A stretch of 64,000 bases of DNA. Source: Maridesulfovibrio hydrothermalis AM13 = DSM 14728 (GTDB lineage: Bacteria; Desulfobacterota; Desulfovibrionia; Desulfovibrionales; Desulfovibrionaceae). Shown piece by piece: positions 43,291 through 50,968 of the stretch (positions within the stretch are counted from its first letter, which is position 1; each line of letters begins with the position of its first letter). The stretch is from assembly GCF_000331025.1 (NCBI RefSeq), contig NC_020055.1:1167870-1231869 (forward strand), in the 5' to 3' direction. A program made the translations under genes and the position numbers. The notes below the pieces were generated by a model that had not been told where the DNA came from, searched no databases, and saw only the letters and a list, made by a program, of their open reading frames with translations.

Positions 43291-45483
43291 TCAAGTCGGC
43301 AGCTCCAGCACGAAAATGGTTCCATGCGGTTCGGCCGGTTTGACCCGGATAAATCCCCGGTGATCGGTGACGATTGATTTTACAATAGTAAGGCCCAGTC
43401 CTGTTCCGCTTTTTTTGCTTGAGAAATATGGCTCGAACATTCTGGAGCGTTCATCGGCAGAAAGTCCGGGACCGTTATCCTGCACTTCAATACGCAGCCA
43501 GCCTAGAGTTGAATCATGCATAGCGGTCATGGTTACTGCCGGATTTTCAATGTTAGCAAGTGCTTCCGCTGCATTGCTCATGAGGTTGATGAGGGTGCGG
43601 CGCATGGCTTCCCTGTCCAGCTCAAGACGCGGAAGTTTCGAGAGGTATTTAAGATTCCATGAAATATTGCTGTGGCTGTTGCGGTACATGCTGACGACCT
43701 CTTCCAGCAGAGGGGAGATATCATCAGGCGTAAGTTTTACCTCAGGAAGTTTTGCATAGGCCGAAAACTCCTGAACCATTTGCTGTAAATGTTCTACCTG
43801 AGAAATTATAAGGTCGGTACTTTCGCGAAAAATACTATCCTTGATTTCCGGCCCGAATTTCCTTTGCATACGTTGTGCGGATAGTTTGATAGGGGTCAGC
43901 GGGTTTTTGATTTCGTGTGCAATGCGTCTGGCAACTTCTCGCCATGCAGCAATACGCTGCATTTTCTCCAGTTCGGTAATGTCTTCAAAAACAGCTACGA
44001 TGCCTGCACTTGAGTCCCCTGATTTGAGAGCCACTACGTTGACCAGAAATTTTCTATGCCGTCCGTCTACAGTCAGTGAAAGCTGTCTCTGCCACTGGGA
44101 ATAAGGGCTGGTTGCCATATGGGAGCGGGCAGCGGCGATAAGTGAGGCCAGCTCTCCTTCGGGCAGCAGTGCGAGTGGGTCTTTGCCGTGTACAAAGCGG
44201 GCGTTGATGCCGAGCATTTCTTCAATGGCGGAGTTGACGGTGCTTATTTTGCCTTCTTCATCAAGGGAGATAACTCCGGCAGTGATGTTATTGAGTACCG
44301 CTCCCATGTAGCGGCCTCTTCGCTCAAGTTCCTGATTCTGCTGGGCCAGCCGTTCGTTGGCTGTTTTAAGGCTTTTCTGGCTGTCTTCAAGGTCTTCAGC
44401 CATGCGGTTGAAAGACTGGACCATAAATCCCAGCTCGTCGTCAGAGCGATCTTCAAGGCGTACTGTCAGGTCGCCGCGGGCAATGCGCTGCGAGCCGGCA
44501 GCAAGTGCCTGAATCGGTGCGGAAAGTTCTTTAGACAACCTGAAGCCAAACCATATGGAGCCTAAGATAATAAGCAGGGTTGTAACTCCCAGAGTGAGGT
44601 AAAGGCTCATTTTGAGAGGGTATTTCAGGGTCTTGAGCTGCTTGTACTCATCAAGTCCGCGTACAACGCGGTCAAGCTTAAAAAGCAGTCCCTGCCCGAT
44701 ATTTTCGCCGATGATCAGAAAGCCGGATCTACCTTCGTCAACCGGCAGGATTCCGATAACCATATCATTACCGGGCATAGGGTGGATAGTGGACCAGAAT
44801 CGGGGGTGGTCTTTAAGGTCTCCCCAGTCTACTTTGGCATTGATTTCCGACCATGCTTTGTCCCATGATCCTTGTGAATACCAGTTAAGTTTATTACCAT
44901 CAGGCTTAATGACTCCGAGCAGCCCGAGGTCATATTCCCCCAGCTTTTTGCCGAGGAATTTTTTCATGGATTTTCCGCCCCATGCGTAGCGGCTTTCTTT
45001 GATAGATTCGAGAATATTCTCCCCGCGCCGTTCCAGTCCTTCCTGCGCCGAGGCATAGAAAGCACGGCCCAGTTCAAGGGACTGGACCATAGATTCCTCA
45101 ACCTGATTCTTGAACCAGTAATCCACGGAAACCTGCACAAACTGCATGGCCATGAAAAACATGAGCAAAGTCGGCACAAGTGACAGGGACATAAAAGAAA
45201 GGACAAGTCTGGTTCTTAACTTAGATCCCAGCACGCGCCTTCGCCTTTCAAGGAGCAGCTTCACTCCGTTGCGCACGACAATAAACAGTACGATAAGCAG
45301 CAGGATGAAGTTCAGATTGAAAAGGCCTACAAACAGATAAGAGTTGACTCCTATATATTTGAGCTGGACAAAGCCGAGGGCTACAAAAATAACGAGACAG
45401 AAAAAAGCCAGATAATATTCGCGTTGTCTTCTTTTGCGCTGTTTGGTGTCCGGAACACTGATTTTGATGGGTTTTTCAGTCAT
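43291..45483 (-). CDS. NtrY-like membrane sensor histidine kinase
   Basis: This 730-residue protein has three hydrophobic segments in the first 130 residues (EYYLAFFCLVIFVALGFV; FNLNFILLLIVLFIVV; VLSFMSLSLVPTLLMFF), a periplasmic or linker stretch, a further segment at about 295-315, HAMP (RIARGDLTVRLEDRSDDELG), PAS (about 385-490), HisKA (RRIAHEIKNPLTPIKLSAQR) and HATPase (NLMSNAAEAL, DNGPGL, GTGLGLTIVKS). This order, and the H-box followed by NPLTPIKLSAQR, is typical of NtrY. NtrYX systems sense nitrogen or redox state in other bacteria; the signal here is not known. It lies 14 bases after the DUF4390 gene. Confidence 0.92.
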   Translation of the reverse strand: MTEKPIKISVPDTKQRKRRQREYYLAFFCLVIFVALGFVQLKYIGVNSYLFVGLFNLNFILLLIVLFIVVRNGVKLLLERRRRVLGSKLRTRLVLSFMSLSLVPTLLMFFMAMQFVQVSVDYWFKNQVEESMVQSLELGRAFYASAQEGLERRGENILESIKESRYAWGGKSMKKFLGKKLGEYDLGLLGVIKPDGNKLNWYSQGSWDKAWSEINAKVDWGDLKDHPRFWSTIHPMPGNDMVIGILPVDEGRSGFLIIGENIGQGLLFKLDRVVRGLDEYKQLKTLKYPLKMSLYLTLGVTTLLIILGSIWFGFRLSKELSAPIQALAAGSQRIARGDLTVRLEDRSDDELGFMVQSFNRMAEDLEDSQKSLKTANERLAQQNQELERRGRYMGAVLNNITAGVISLDEEGKISTVNSAIEEMLGINARFVHGKDPLALLPEGELASLIAAARSHMATSPYSQWQRQLSLTVDGRHRKFLVNVVALKSGDSSAGIVAVFEDITELEKMQRIAAWREVARRIAHEIKNPLTPIKLSAQRMQRKFGPEIKDSIFRESTDLIISQVEHLQQMVQEFSAYAKLPEVKLTPDDISPLLEEVVSMYRNSHSNISWNLKYLSKLPRLELDREAMRRTLINLMSNAAEALANIENPAVTMTAMHDSTLGWLRIEVQDNGPGLSADERSRMFEPYFSSKKSGTGLGLTIVKSIVTDHRGFIRVKPAEPHGTIFVLELPT

Positions 45484-45497
45484 AGCAGGCTTTAAAG

Positions 45498-46109
45498 TCA
45501 GTATGTAAAATCAAGCTGATAAGTTACGGAGGGGATTACGTCCCATGACCAGAAGAAAAGAGTATTTTTCAGCCATGCAGGTATATCGGTCTGATCAAGC
45601 CGGACTTTCAGGCGTAATTTGTAGCGTTCGTCACGTTCAAGAGTGGACCATGGTCCGAGATCAAGTACAATGGTCCGCCACTTCTCACGCAGCAGGATGG
45701 TCAGGCTTTCATTTTTAAAAATTTGATCTGCGCCGGGTTTTTCCAGCACGAACTGTTTGGACAGGGAATCAAAGTAGAGTTTGTTTGAATACGTTTTTCG
45801 GGCAATCTGTGAATCAGGCCACAGGCTTTTGTGTTTCAGCAGTTCGGCTTCGCATTCAAGCTTTAGGCGTACCCCGTTTAAAAGGGCATCTTCCACCAGT
45901 GTGTCGTTTTTAAGAAAAATGCCGAATCTGGCCATGATGCTTCCGGCCTGATTGTCCAGAACCATATTTTTAAGCTGCAATGTACCGGCATCTGCCGGAG
46001 CAGCAAAAAAAGAGAGCAGACAAAGCATGCAGAGAAGTACAGCCCGGATATTTATCTCAGGGGTGCTGTAAGAGTGCTGTTGGTCTGCGTGAAGTGGCTT
46101 TGCCGTCAT
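45498..46109 (-). CDS. DUF4390 domain-containing exported protein
   Basis: This 203-residue protein has a hydrophobic segment at about 22-38 (VLLCMLCLLSFFAAPADAG), probably a signal peptide with a long n-region, then a beta-rich body matching the DUF4390 family (LDNQAGSIMARFGIFL, WRTIVLDLGPWSTLERDERYKLRLKVRLDQTDIPAWLK). The start is supported by AAGGA six bases before the ATG. The family often precedes an NtrY-type kinase, as here, in delta-proteobacteria; a signalling or envelope-sensing role is plausible but not known. Confidence 0.82.
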   Translation of the reverse strand: MTAKPLHADQQHSYSTPEINIRAVLLCMLCLLSFFAAPADAGTLQLKNMVLDNQAGSIMARFGIFLKNDTLVEDALLNGVRLKLECEAELLKHKSLWPDSQIARKTYSNKLYFDSLSKQFVLEKPGADQIFKNESLTILLREKWRTIVLDLGPWSTLERDERYKLRLKVRLDQTDIPAWLKNTLFFWSWDVIPSVTYQLDFTY

Positions 46110-46274
46110 CTGATTTCCTTATCGGGGGTTATTTCAAAAGGAGAGTATCAGGCACTTATCAATTGTTCAACATTATGATTGCACGGTAAGTATATGGGGC
46201 TTGAACTGTCTTTTCTCGAAATAATAATGTAATGTATTTGAACCGCGGATATTCTGGGAAGTACGGAGAATCAT

Positions 46275-49200
46275 ATGCTTAAAAAAATACGCAATAAATG
46301 GAATCAGCTTGATAAGTGGCGCAAAGCAGGGGTAATCGTTGCCGGCCTGCTCGTTTTTTATACTCTGGTCGGTTTTTTTCTAATCCCTTTCACTGCAAGG
46401 AAAGTTGCTCTTTCAAAATTGCCTGAAGTTTTGAACAGGCCGGTTAATATTTCTCGCATTGATTTTAATCCTTATACCCTGCACCTGAAAATTGAGGGAT
46501 TTGAGATCGGTAAAAAAGAAGGTGAAGGGAATCTTTTATCCTTCAAACTCTTTGATATAAATTTTGACTCATTTTCTCTTTTCAGGTTTTCAGCTATTTT
46601 TGATCATATAATTGTGGTTGATCCGCAGGTGGATTTTTCTATTTTCAGAGGCGGCAGCAGTGTCAGTGATTTGATTCCTGAACAGGCTGCAACGGATGAG
46701 CCTGTAGAAAATGCAGATGAGCAGAAATCACTGTTTCCCTTTATTGTCCGCAATTTGGTGATCACCAACGGAACTTGCAGAGTATACGACAAAGTTCGAA
46801 ATATGCAGCACGTGGTCGATAATGTGGACCTGATGATTCCGTTTACCTCATCTCTTAGCAGGGATAATGAAAAACAGGTTCAGCCGACTCTTAATATGAT
46901 TATCAACGGGACTCCGTTTGAGCTTAAAGGGCACTCTCTTCCGTTTAATGAGACTCTGAAAACAGAATTCATTTTTTCTCTTAAAAATGCACAGCTCGAT
47001 GAGTATTGGGCTTATCTTCCTATTTATGAAACCACTGACCTGAAAAGCGGGTCTTTCAGCACCAGCCTGACTCTCTCTCTTGAGCGCAGTGAAAATATAT
47101 TACCGCGAGTGATCATTCGGGGTAAAGCTAACATTAGTAATTTTGATCTTACTGCCAGAAAGGGGCCTTCTTTCCTGAAATTCAAGGATCTCGATATTAA
47201 GCTGGATGAGATAAGCATACTCAGAAGAATACTGAAGGTCGGCTCAGTGAAACTTACTGATCCGTATCTTAAAATAGGCCTTAAAAAAGACGGCGGTCTC
47301 GATATTCTGGACTACATAGCTCCTTCAATTGAAGCTGGGAAAAAATCTAAGAAAAATGAATCAGAAGAAGGACCGGCTCTTGCCGCATTGGTCAGTGAAT
47401 TCATTCTCGAAAACGGGCAGGTGGATTTTACTGACAATGCATTCAGTGACGGGTTCCACAAGAAAATCGGTCCCATTTCAATCAGGGCGGAAAAAATAAG
47501 TACCACCAAAGATGCTGCCGGTAGTTATGATTTCAAAATAGGCTCCAATGCTACTGAGATTATCAGCGGACATGGCTCGCTGGGACTAGTTCCCCTTTCC
47601 GTGAACGGTTCAGTGGCGGTGGCAGATCTGGATATTCCAGACTATCATATTTATTTTGACGATCCGCTTCCGCTTGATATCGGGTCCGGCAGAGTTGGCG
47701 CGGGCAGTGATTTTGTTTTCACCCCTGCAAGCGAAACCGTGCGGCTTAGCAATATACGTGTTGAGGTTGATAACCTTGCTCTGACCCCTAAAGGTGGCGG
47801 CAGAACATTGATCGGCCTTGGCGGGTTTGCCATGACTAACGGTACGGTTGATGTAAAGGAAAAGTCTGTTTTTATCGATTCCATAAATCTTAATAAGGCT
47901 TTGATTAAGCTGATGCGTGACAGCAAAGGCATTGATCTGGTTCAGCATTTGGAAAAGCATAAACAGAGTTCTGCCGCAAAGGCAGCAGTTCCAGCTGAAG
48001 TTATATTGGAAGAGGAGCAGGCAAAAGAAGACTCCGGTGAAGTTGTTTCCGTGGTGGATGAAAAAAAGTGGAAGGTGGCGCTAAATAAATTCAGTCTTAC
48101 TGATTCAGCGGTAGAATTTACTGACAAAGCAGCCACCAAAACGACTTCCGTCAATATCACCGGAATCAATGCAGGTGTGAGGGAACTGACTTTCCCTGAA
48201 GAGAAACCTGTGAAGCTTTCCCTTGCTGCAAATATAAATAAACGAGGTTCTATTTCCGTAAAAGGTGAGGCCGGTTTGCAACCGCTTAAAGGGCAGGGCA
48301 GCGTGGAGATCCGTAAATTCAGGTTGCGTGACTTCAATGGTTATCTGCCTTCTGAAATGCAGATGAACATCGCCCGCGGGCATATTGATGTGCGCGGAAA
48401 CTGGAGTTTTACTGCCGGCGATAAGCCTTCGGCGGCATATACCGGACGGGTGCAGTTAAAGGATCTGCTTATTCGTGATAATCAAGGCAATCGTAAGTTT
48501 TTCCATCTCTCTGAACTGGCGGTGAGAGATATTGATTTCACCTCTTCTCCGCTAAAAGTGAAGGCCGGCTCAATCGCTGTGCTGGCTCCGAATATTTATC
48601 TGGAAAGAGAAGCAGACGGCACGTTTAATGCCGGACGTATGCTCACCGGAAAAAGGGCTGATCCGGTTAATGCGACTCTGGTCGAGAAGCAGGCTGAAGA
48701 AGCTGCCAAGAAGTCAAGAGTGGCTTCTGTCCCTGCTGCTGTCGTTTCGCAGGTACAGACTGACGAGGTGCAGGATTCTGTTTCCGGAGGCAGGAAAGAC
48801 AATTTTATTTTTGTGGATAAAATGTACATGACTAACGGTACGGTAATTTTCAAGGATCATACTGTTGATCCGGCCTTTGAACTTGATATTACCAAAATGC
48901 GTTCCGCTGTATACGGTCTTGAGCTGCCACAGGGGCAGCGGACTGATCTGTCATTTAATGCAACTTTTGATCAGCAGGCTCCGCTGGTGGTCGAGGGCTA
49001 TCTGCAACCGACCGCAGGCGGGGCTGATACGGACTTGAAGATATCTCTCATCAATCTCGATATGACTCAGCTTTCGCCGTACACGGAAAAGTTTATAGCC
49101 TATCCGGTCAGCACCGGTATGCTCAGTTCTGACGTATCATTTAAGCTGCGCGGTAAAAGTGTTGCTGTAGAGAATGTATTTGATATTTATCAGTTTGATG

Positions 49201-49976
49201 TGGGGGAGAAGGTTGATAATCCCGATGCACCTAATATTCCTATAGGTTTCGGGCTGGCCTTGCTGCGGGACAGCAGCGGTAATATCCGGCTCGATATTCC
49301 CGTAGAAGGCGACCTTGCTGATCCTCAGTTCCGGCTGGGGCGGGTGATCGGGGCAGCCATTGTGAATATACTGGTCAAGGCTGTAACATCACCTTTTGCC
49401 CTTATAGGCGCTCTGGTCGGCGGCGGGGAGGATATGGATGTGCTCCTGTTTGCTCCCGGTACTGCTCAGATCAAGGAGGATGAACTTGCTAAAGTGGAGT
49501 CCGTTGCCAAAGCAATGCAGGACCGTCCCGGTTTGAAGCTTGAGATCAGTGGATTTACTTCCCCTGACGATATTCCGGCTTTGGAGGAAATGGCTTTCAG
49601 GCGACAGGTTGCCATGCCTAAATTTCTTGAGCTTGAAGGGGATGAGAATGCACCGGATTCTGTTGACGAGGTGGTCGTCAGTGAGGAAGAATATCCGGAG
49701 TATCTTGAAGCTGCGTACAAAGATGCAACTTTTGAAAGGCCTACGAACTTTCTGGGTATCGTGACAGCCCAGCCTCTGCCGGATATGGAAAAGGCGCTGC
49801 GTGATCATATAAAAATTACTGATACCCAGCTTGCAGAACTTTCCAGAAGCAGGGCGGAGATTATCCGCACGCTGCTGACGGAAAAGTTCGGCGTAGCTCC
49901 TGAAAGGGTGTTCCTTAAGGGCATGAGTGCCACTGGAAAGGGAACCGGGCCAAGAGTAGAACTTGGTTTGCAGTAG
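46275..49976 (+). CDS. Large AsmA-like DUF748 protein with C-terminal OmpA-like domain
   Basis: This 1233-residue protein has one N-terminal membrane segment (about 19-41; AGVIVAGLLVFYTLVGFFLI) and then repeated beta-rich DUF748 units (for example FDINFDSFSLFRF, IVRNLVITNGTCRVYD, LVSEFILENGQVDFTD, FIFVDKMYMTNGTVIFKD). The C-terminal about 180 residues resemble an OmpA-type peptidoglycan-binding fold (LLFAPGTAQIKEDELAKVES, SRSRAEIIRTLLTEKFG). AsmA-like giants are thought to carry lipids between the membranes. GGAG precedes the ATG. It stands alone between the divergent DUF4390 operon and a small lipoprotein gene. Confidence 0.85.
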   Translation: MLKKIRNKWNQLDKWRKAGVIVAGLLVFYTLVGFFLIPFTARKVALSKLPEVLNRPVNISRIDFNPYTLHLKIEGFEIGKKEGEGNLLSFKLFDINFDSFSLFRFSAIFDHIIVVDPQVDFSIFRGGSSVSDLIPEQAATDEPVENADEQKSLFPFIVRNLVITNGTCRVYDKVRNMQHVVDNVDLMIPFTSSLSRDNEKQVQPTLNMIINGTPFELKGHSLPFNETLKTEFIFSLKNAQLDEYWAYLPIYETTDLKSGSFSTSLTLSLERSENILPRVIIRGKANISNFDLTARKGPSFLKFKDLDIKLDEISILRRILKVGSVKLTDPYLKIGLKKDGGLDILDYIAPSIEAGKKSKKNESEEGPALAALVSEFILENGQVDFTDNAFSDGFHKKIGPISIRAEKISTTKDAAGSYDFKIGSNATEIISGHGSLGLVPLSVNGSVAVADLDIPDYHIYFDDPLPLDIGSGRVGAGSDFVFTPASETVRLSNIRVEVDNLALTPKGGGRTLIGLGGFAMTNGTVDVKEKSVFIDSINLNKALIKLMRDSKGIDLVQHLEKHKQSSAAKAAVPAEVILEEEQAKEDSGEVVSVVDEKKWKVALNKFSLTDSAVEFTDKAATKTTSVNITGINAGVRELTFPEEKPVKLSLAANINKRGSISVKGEAGLQPLKGQGSVEIRKFRLRDFNGYLPSEMQMNIARGHIDVRGNWSFTAGDKPSAAYTGRVQLKDLLIRDNQGNRKFFHLSELAVRDIDFTSSPLKVKAGSIAVLAPNIYLEREADGTFNAGRMLTGKRADPVNATLVEKQAEEAAKKSRVASVPAAVVSQVQTDEVQDSVSGGRKDNFIFVDKMYMTNGTVIFKDHTVDPAFELDITKMRSAVYGLELPQGQRTDLSFNATFDQQAPLVVEGYLQPTAGGADTDLKISLINLDMTQLSPYTEKFIAYPVSTGMLSSDVSFKLRGKSVAVENVFDIYQFDVGEKVDNPDAPNIPIGFGLALLRDSSGNIRLDIPVEGDLADPQFRLGRVIGAAIVNILVKAVTSPFALIGALVGGGEDMDVLLFAPGTAQIKEDELAKVESVAKAMQDRPGLKLEISGFTSPDDIPALEEMAFRRQVAMPKFLELEGDENAPDSVDEVVVSEEEYPEYLEAAYKDATFERPTNFLGIVTAQPLPDMEKALRDHIKITDTQLAELSRSRAEIIRTLLTEKFGVAPERVFLKGMSATGKGTGPRVELGLQ

Positions 49977-50141
49977 CTTTTGTTGCGTAGAGTATTTGAC
50001 AGCCTTGCGGGGGCAGGATTTGTTGCGCTTCGCGTTTTGGCAGGTGATTGCATCTCCGGCGGGTAAAGGGCAAAGTTTCTTCTGCTCTCCCTGACCGGAG
50101 TGAATAGTTTAAATTTTATTAAGTTTTAATGAGGTGTTGCT

Positions 50142-50378
50142 ATGAGCTTAATTAAAAAATATATTTATGTATTGTGTCTGGTTGCTTTTATGGCCGTTGC
50201 CGCAGGTTGCGAAAGTGAAGGGCCTGGAGAAAAGGCCGGTAAGCAGTTTGATGAGGCTTTGAATAAAGCCAAGGAGTCCATGCAGGACATGAGTGATCAG
50301 GCAAAGGAAGCATACGACCAGATGAGTGATCAGGCCAAAGAGGCATATGATAAGGCTAAAGAGAGTATGGAAAAATAG
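50142..50378 (+). CDS. Small lipoprotein with 11-residue repeats
   Basis: This 78-residue protein has a lipoprotein signal peptide with lipobox VAAGC (Cys23). The mature part is a single highly charged helix made of 11-residue repeats: MSDQAKEAYDQ then MSDQAKEAYDK, encoded by near-identical 33-base units at 50289-50321 and 50322-50354, flanked by weaker copies (KAKESMQD, KAKESMEK). Eleven-residue periodicity suggests an amphipathic or coiled-coil helix, as in stress-related or Lpp-like small lipoproteins. Function unknown. GAGG precedes the ATG by eight bases. Confidence 0.8.
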   Translation: MSLIKKYIYVLCLVAFMAVAAGCESEGPGEKAGKQFDEALNKAKESMQDMSDQAKEAYDQMSDQAKEAYDKAKESMEK

Positions 50379-50437
50379 CTCCCATATGATATGCCGGAGT
50401 GCTGGTAATTAAGATACATTTTGCTGAGTTTATGAAT

Positions 50438-50475
50438 AAAGCCGTCGGAACTGGTTTCCGGCGGCTTTATTTGTT
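50438..50475 (+). terminator. Intrinsic terminator after the small lipoprotein gene
   Basis: AAAGCCGTCGGAA pairs with TTCCGGCGGCTTT through one G-U pair, with a CTGG-containing loop, followed by ATTTGTTT. It begins 60 bases after the stop codon. Confidence 0.88.
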
Positions 50476-50563
50476 TAGTGCGGCGGTATGAAAATTGACT
50501 TGCCTCCGCTTCAGTGATTGAGTGGCGGTTTCAAATAATTTTTGATCATTTTGGAGGAATAAA

Positions 50564-50848
50564 ATGGCTGAATATACAATTGAAACGCTTGAAGAGGCTC
50601 TGACAAAACACCTTGGTGATGAGCTGCCGGAAAACGCGCTGAGTGATATCCATCAGGCAATCAAAATTGCTGAGCATCTGGAGACCAGAGGTTATACATT
50701 CGAACTGAAAGACCTCAGTCGTGGCAGTATGACCGAGACAAACTGGCGTGCAATTTTAGTAAAAGACGGAAAAGATTTTGCCGGTGAAAGCGACCATGCA
50801 GCCCTGGCGGTTTGTGTTGCGGCTGCGGACGCATTGGAGAGTGAGTAA
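50564..50848 (+). CDS. Small protein of unknown function (94 aa)
   Basis: I do not firmly recognise this protein. It is acidic and soluble, with a helix-rich N-terminus (TIETLEEALTKHLGDELPENA), a middle strand region (FELKDLSRGSMTETNWRAILVKDGKDFAGESD) and a C-terminal helix (HAALAVCVAAADALESE). The W-x-A centre and the final ALAVCxAAxxAL weakly recall small phage alpha/beta sandwich proteins, but I would not name it on that. A good ribosome site (GGAGG, six bases before the ATG) supports it. It is followed by a GU-rich hairpin at 50887-50945. Confidence 0.65.
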   Translation: MAEYTIETLEEALTKHLGDELPENALSDIHQAIKIAEHLETRGYTFELKDLSRGSMTETNWRAILVKDGKDFAGESDHAALAVCVAAADALESE

Positions 50849-50886
50849 AATATATAAAAAATTCTTTTTTATATATGCTGATATTG

Positions 50887-50945
50887 TTATAAGGGAGGAA
50901 GCCTTTTTAAGTTGAGTTAAATTTCGACGGCTTCTTTTCTTATAA
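50887..50945 (+). terminator. GU-rich hairpin between the 94-aa gene and the hybrid kinase
   Basis: TTATAAGGGAGGAAGCC pairs with GGCTTCTTTTCTTATAA when G-U pairs are counted, over about 17 positions with a 25-base loop. It may terminate the small gene or lie in the leader of the kinase gene, whose start is 24 bases downstream. No clear T-run follows. Confidence 0.4.
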
Positions 50946-50968
50946 GAAAATTCAGCAGGAGTTACTCA

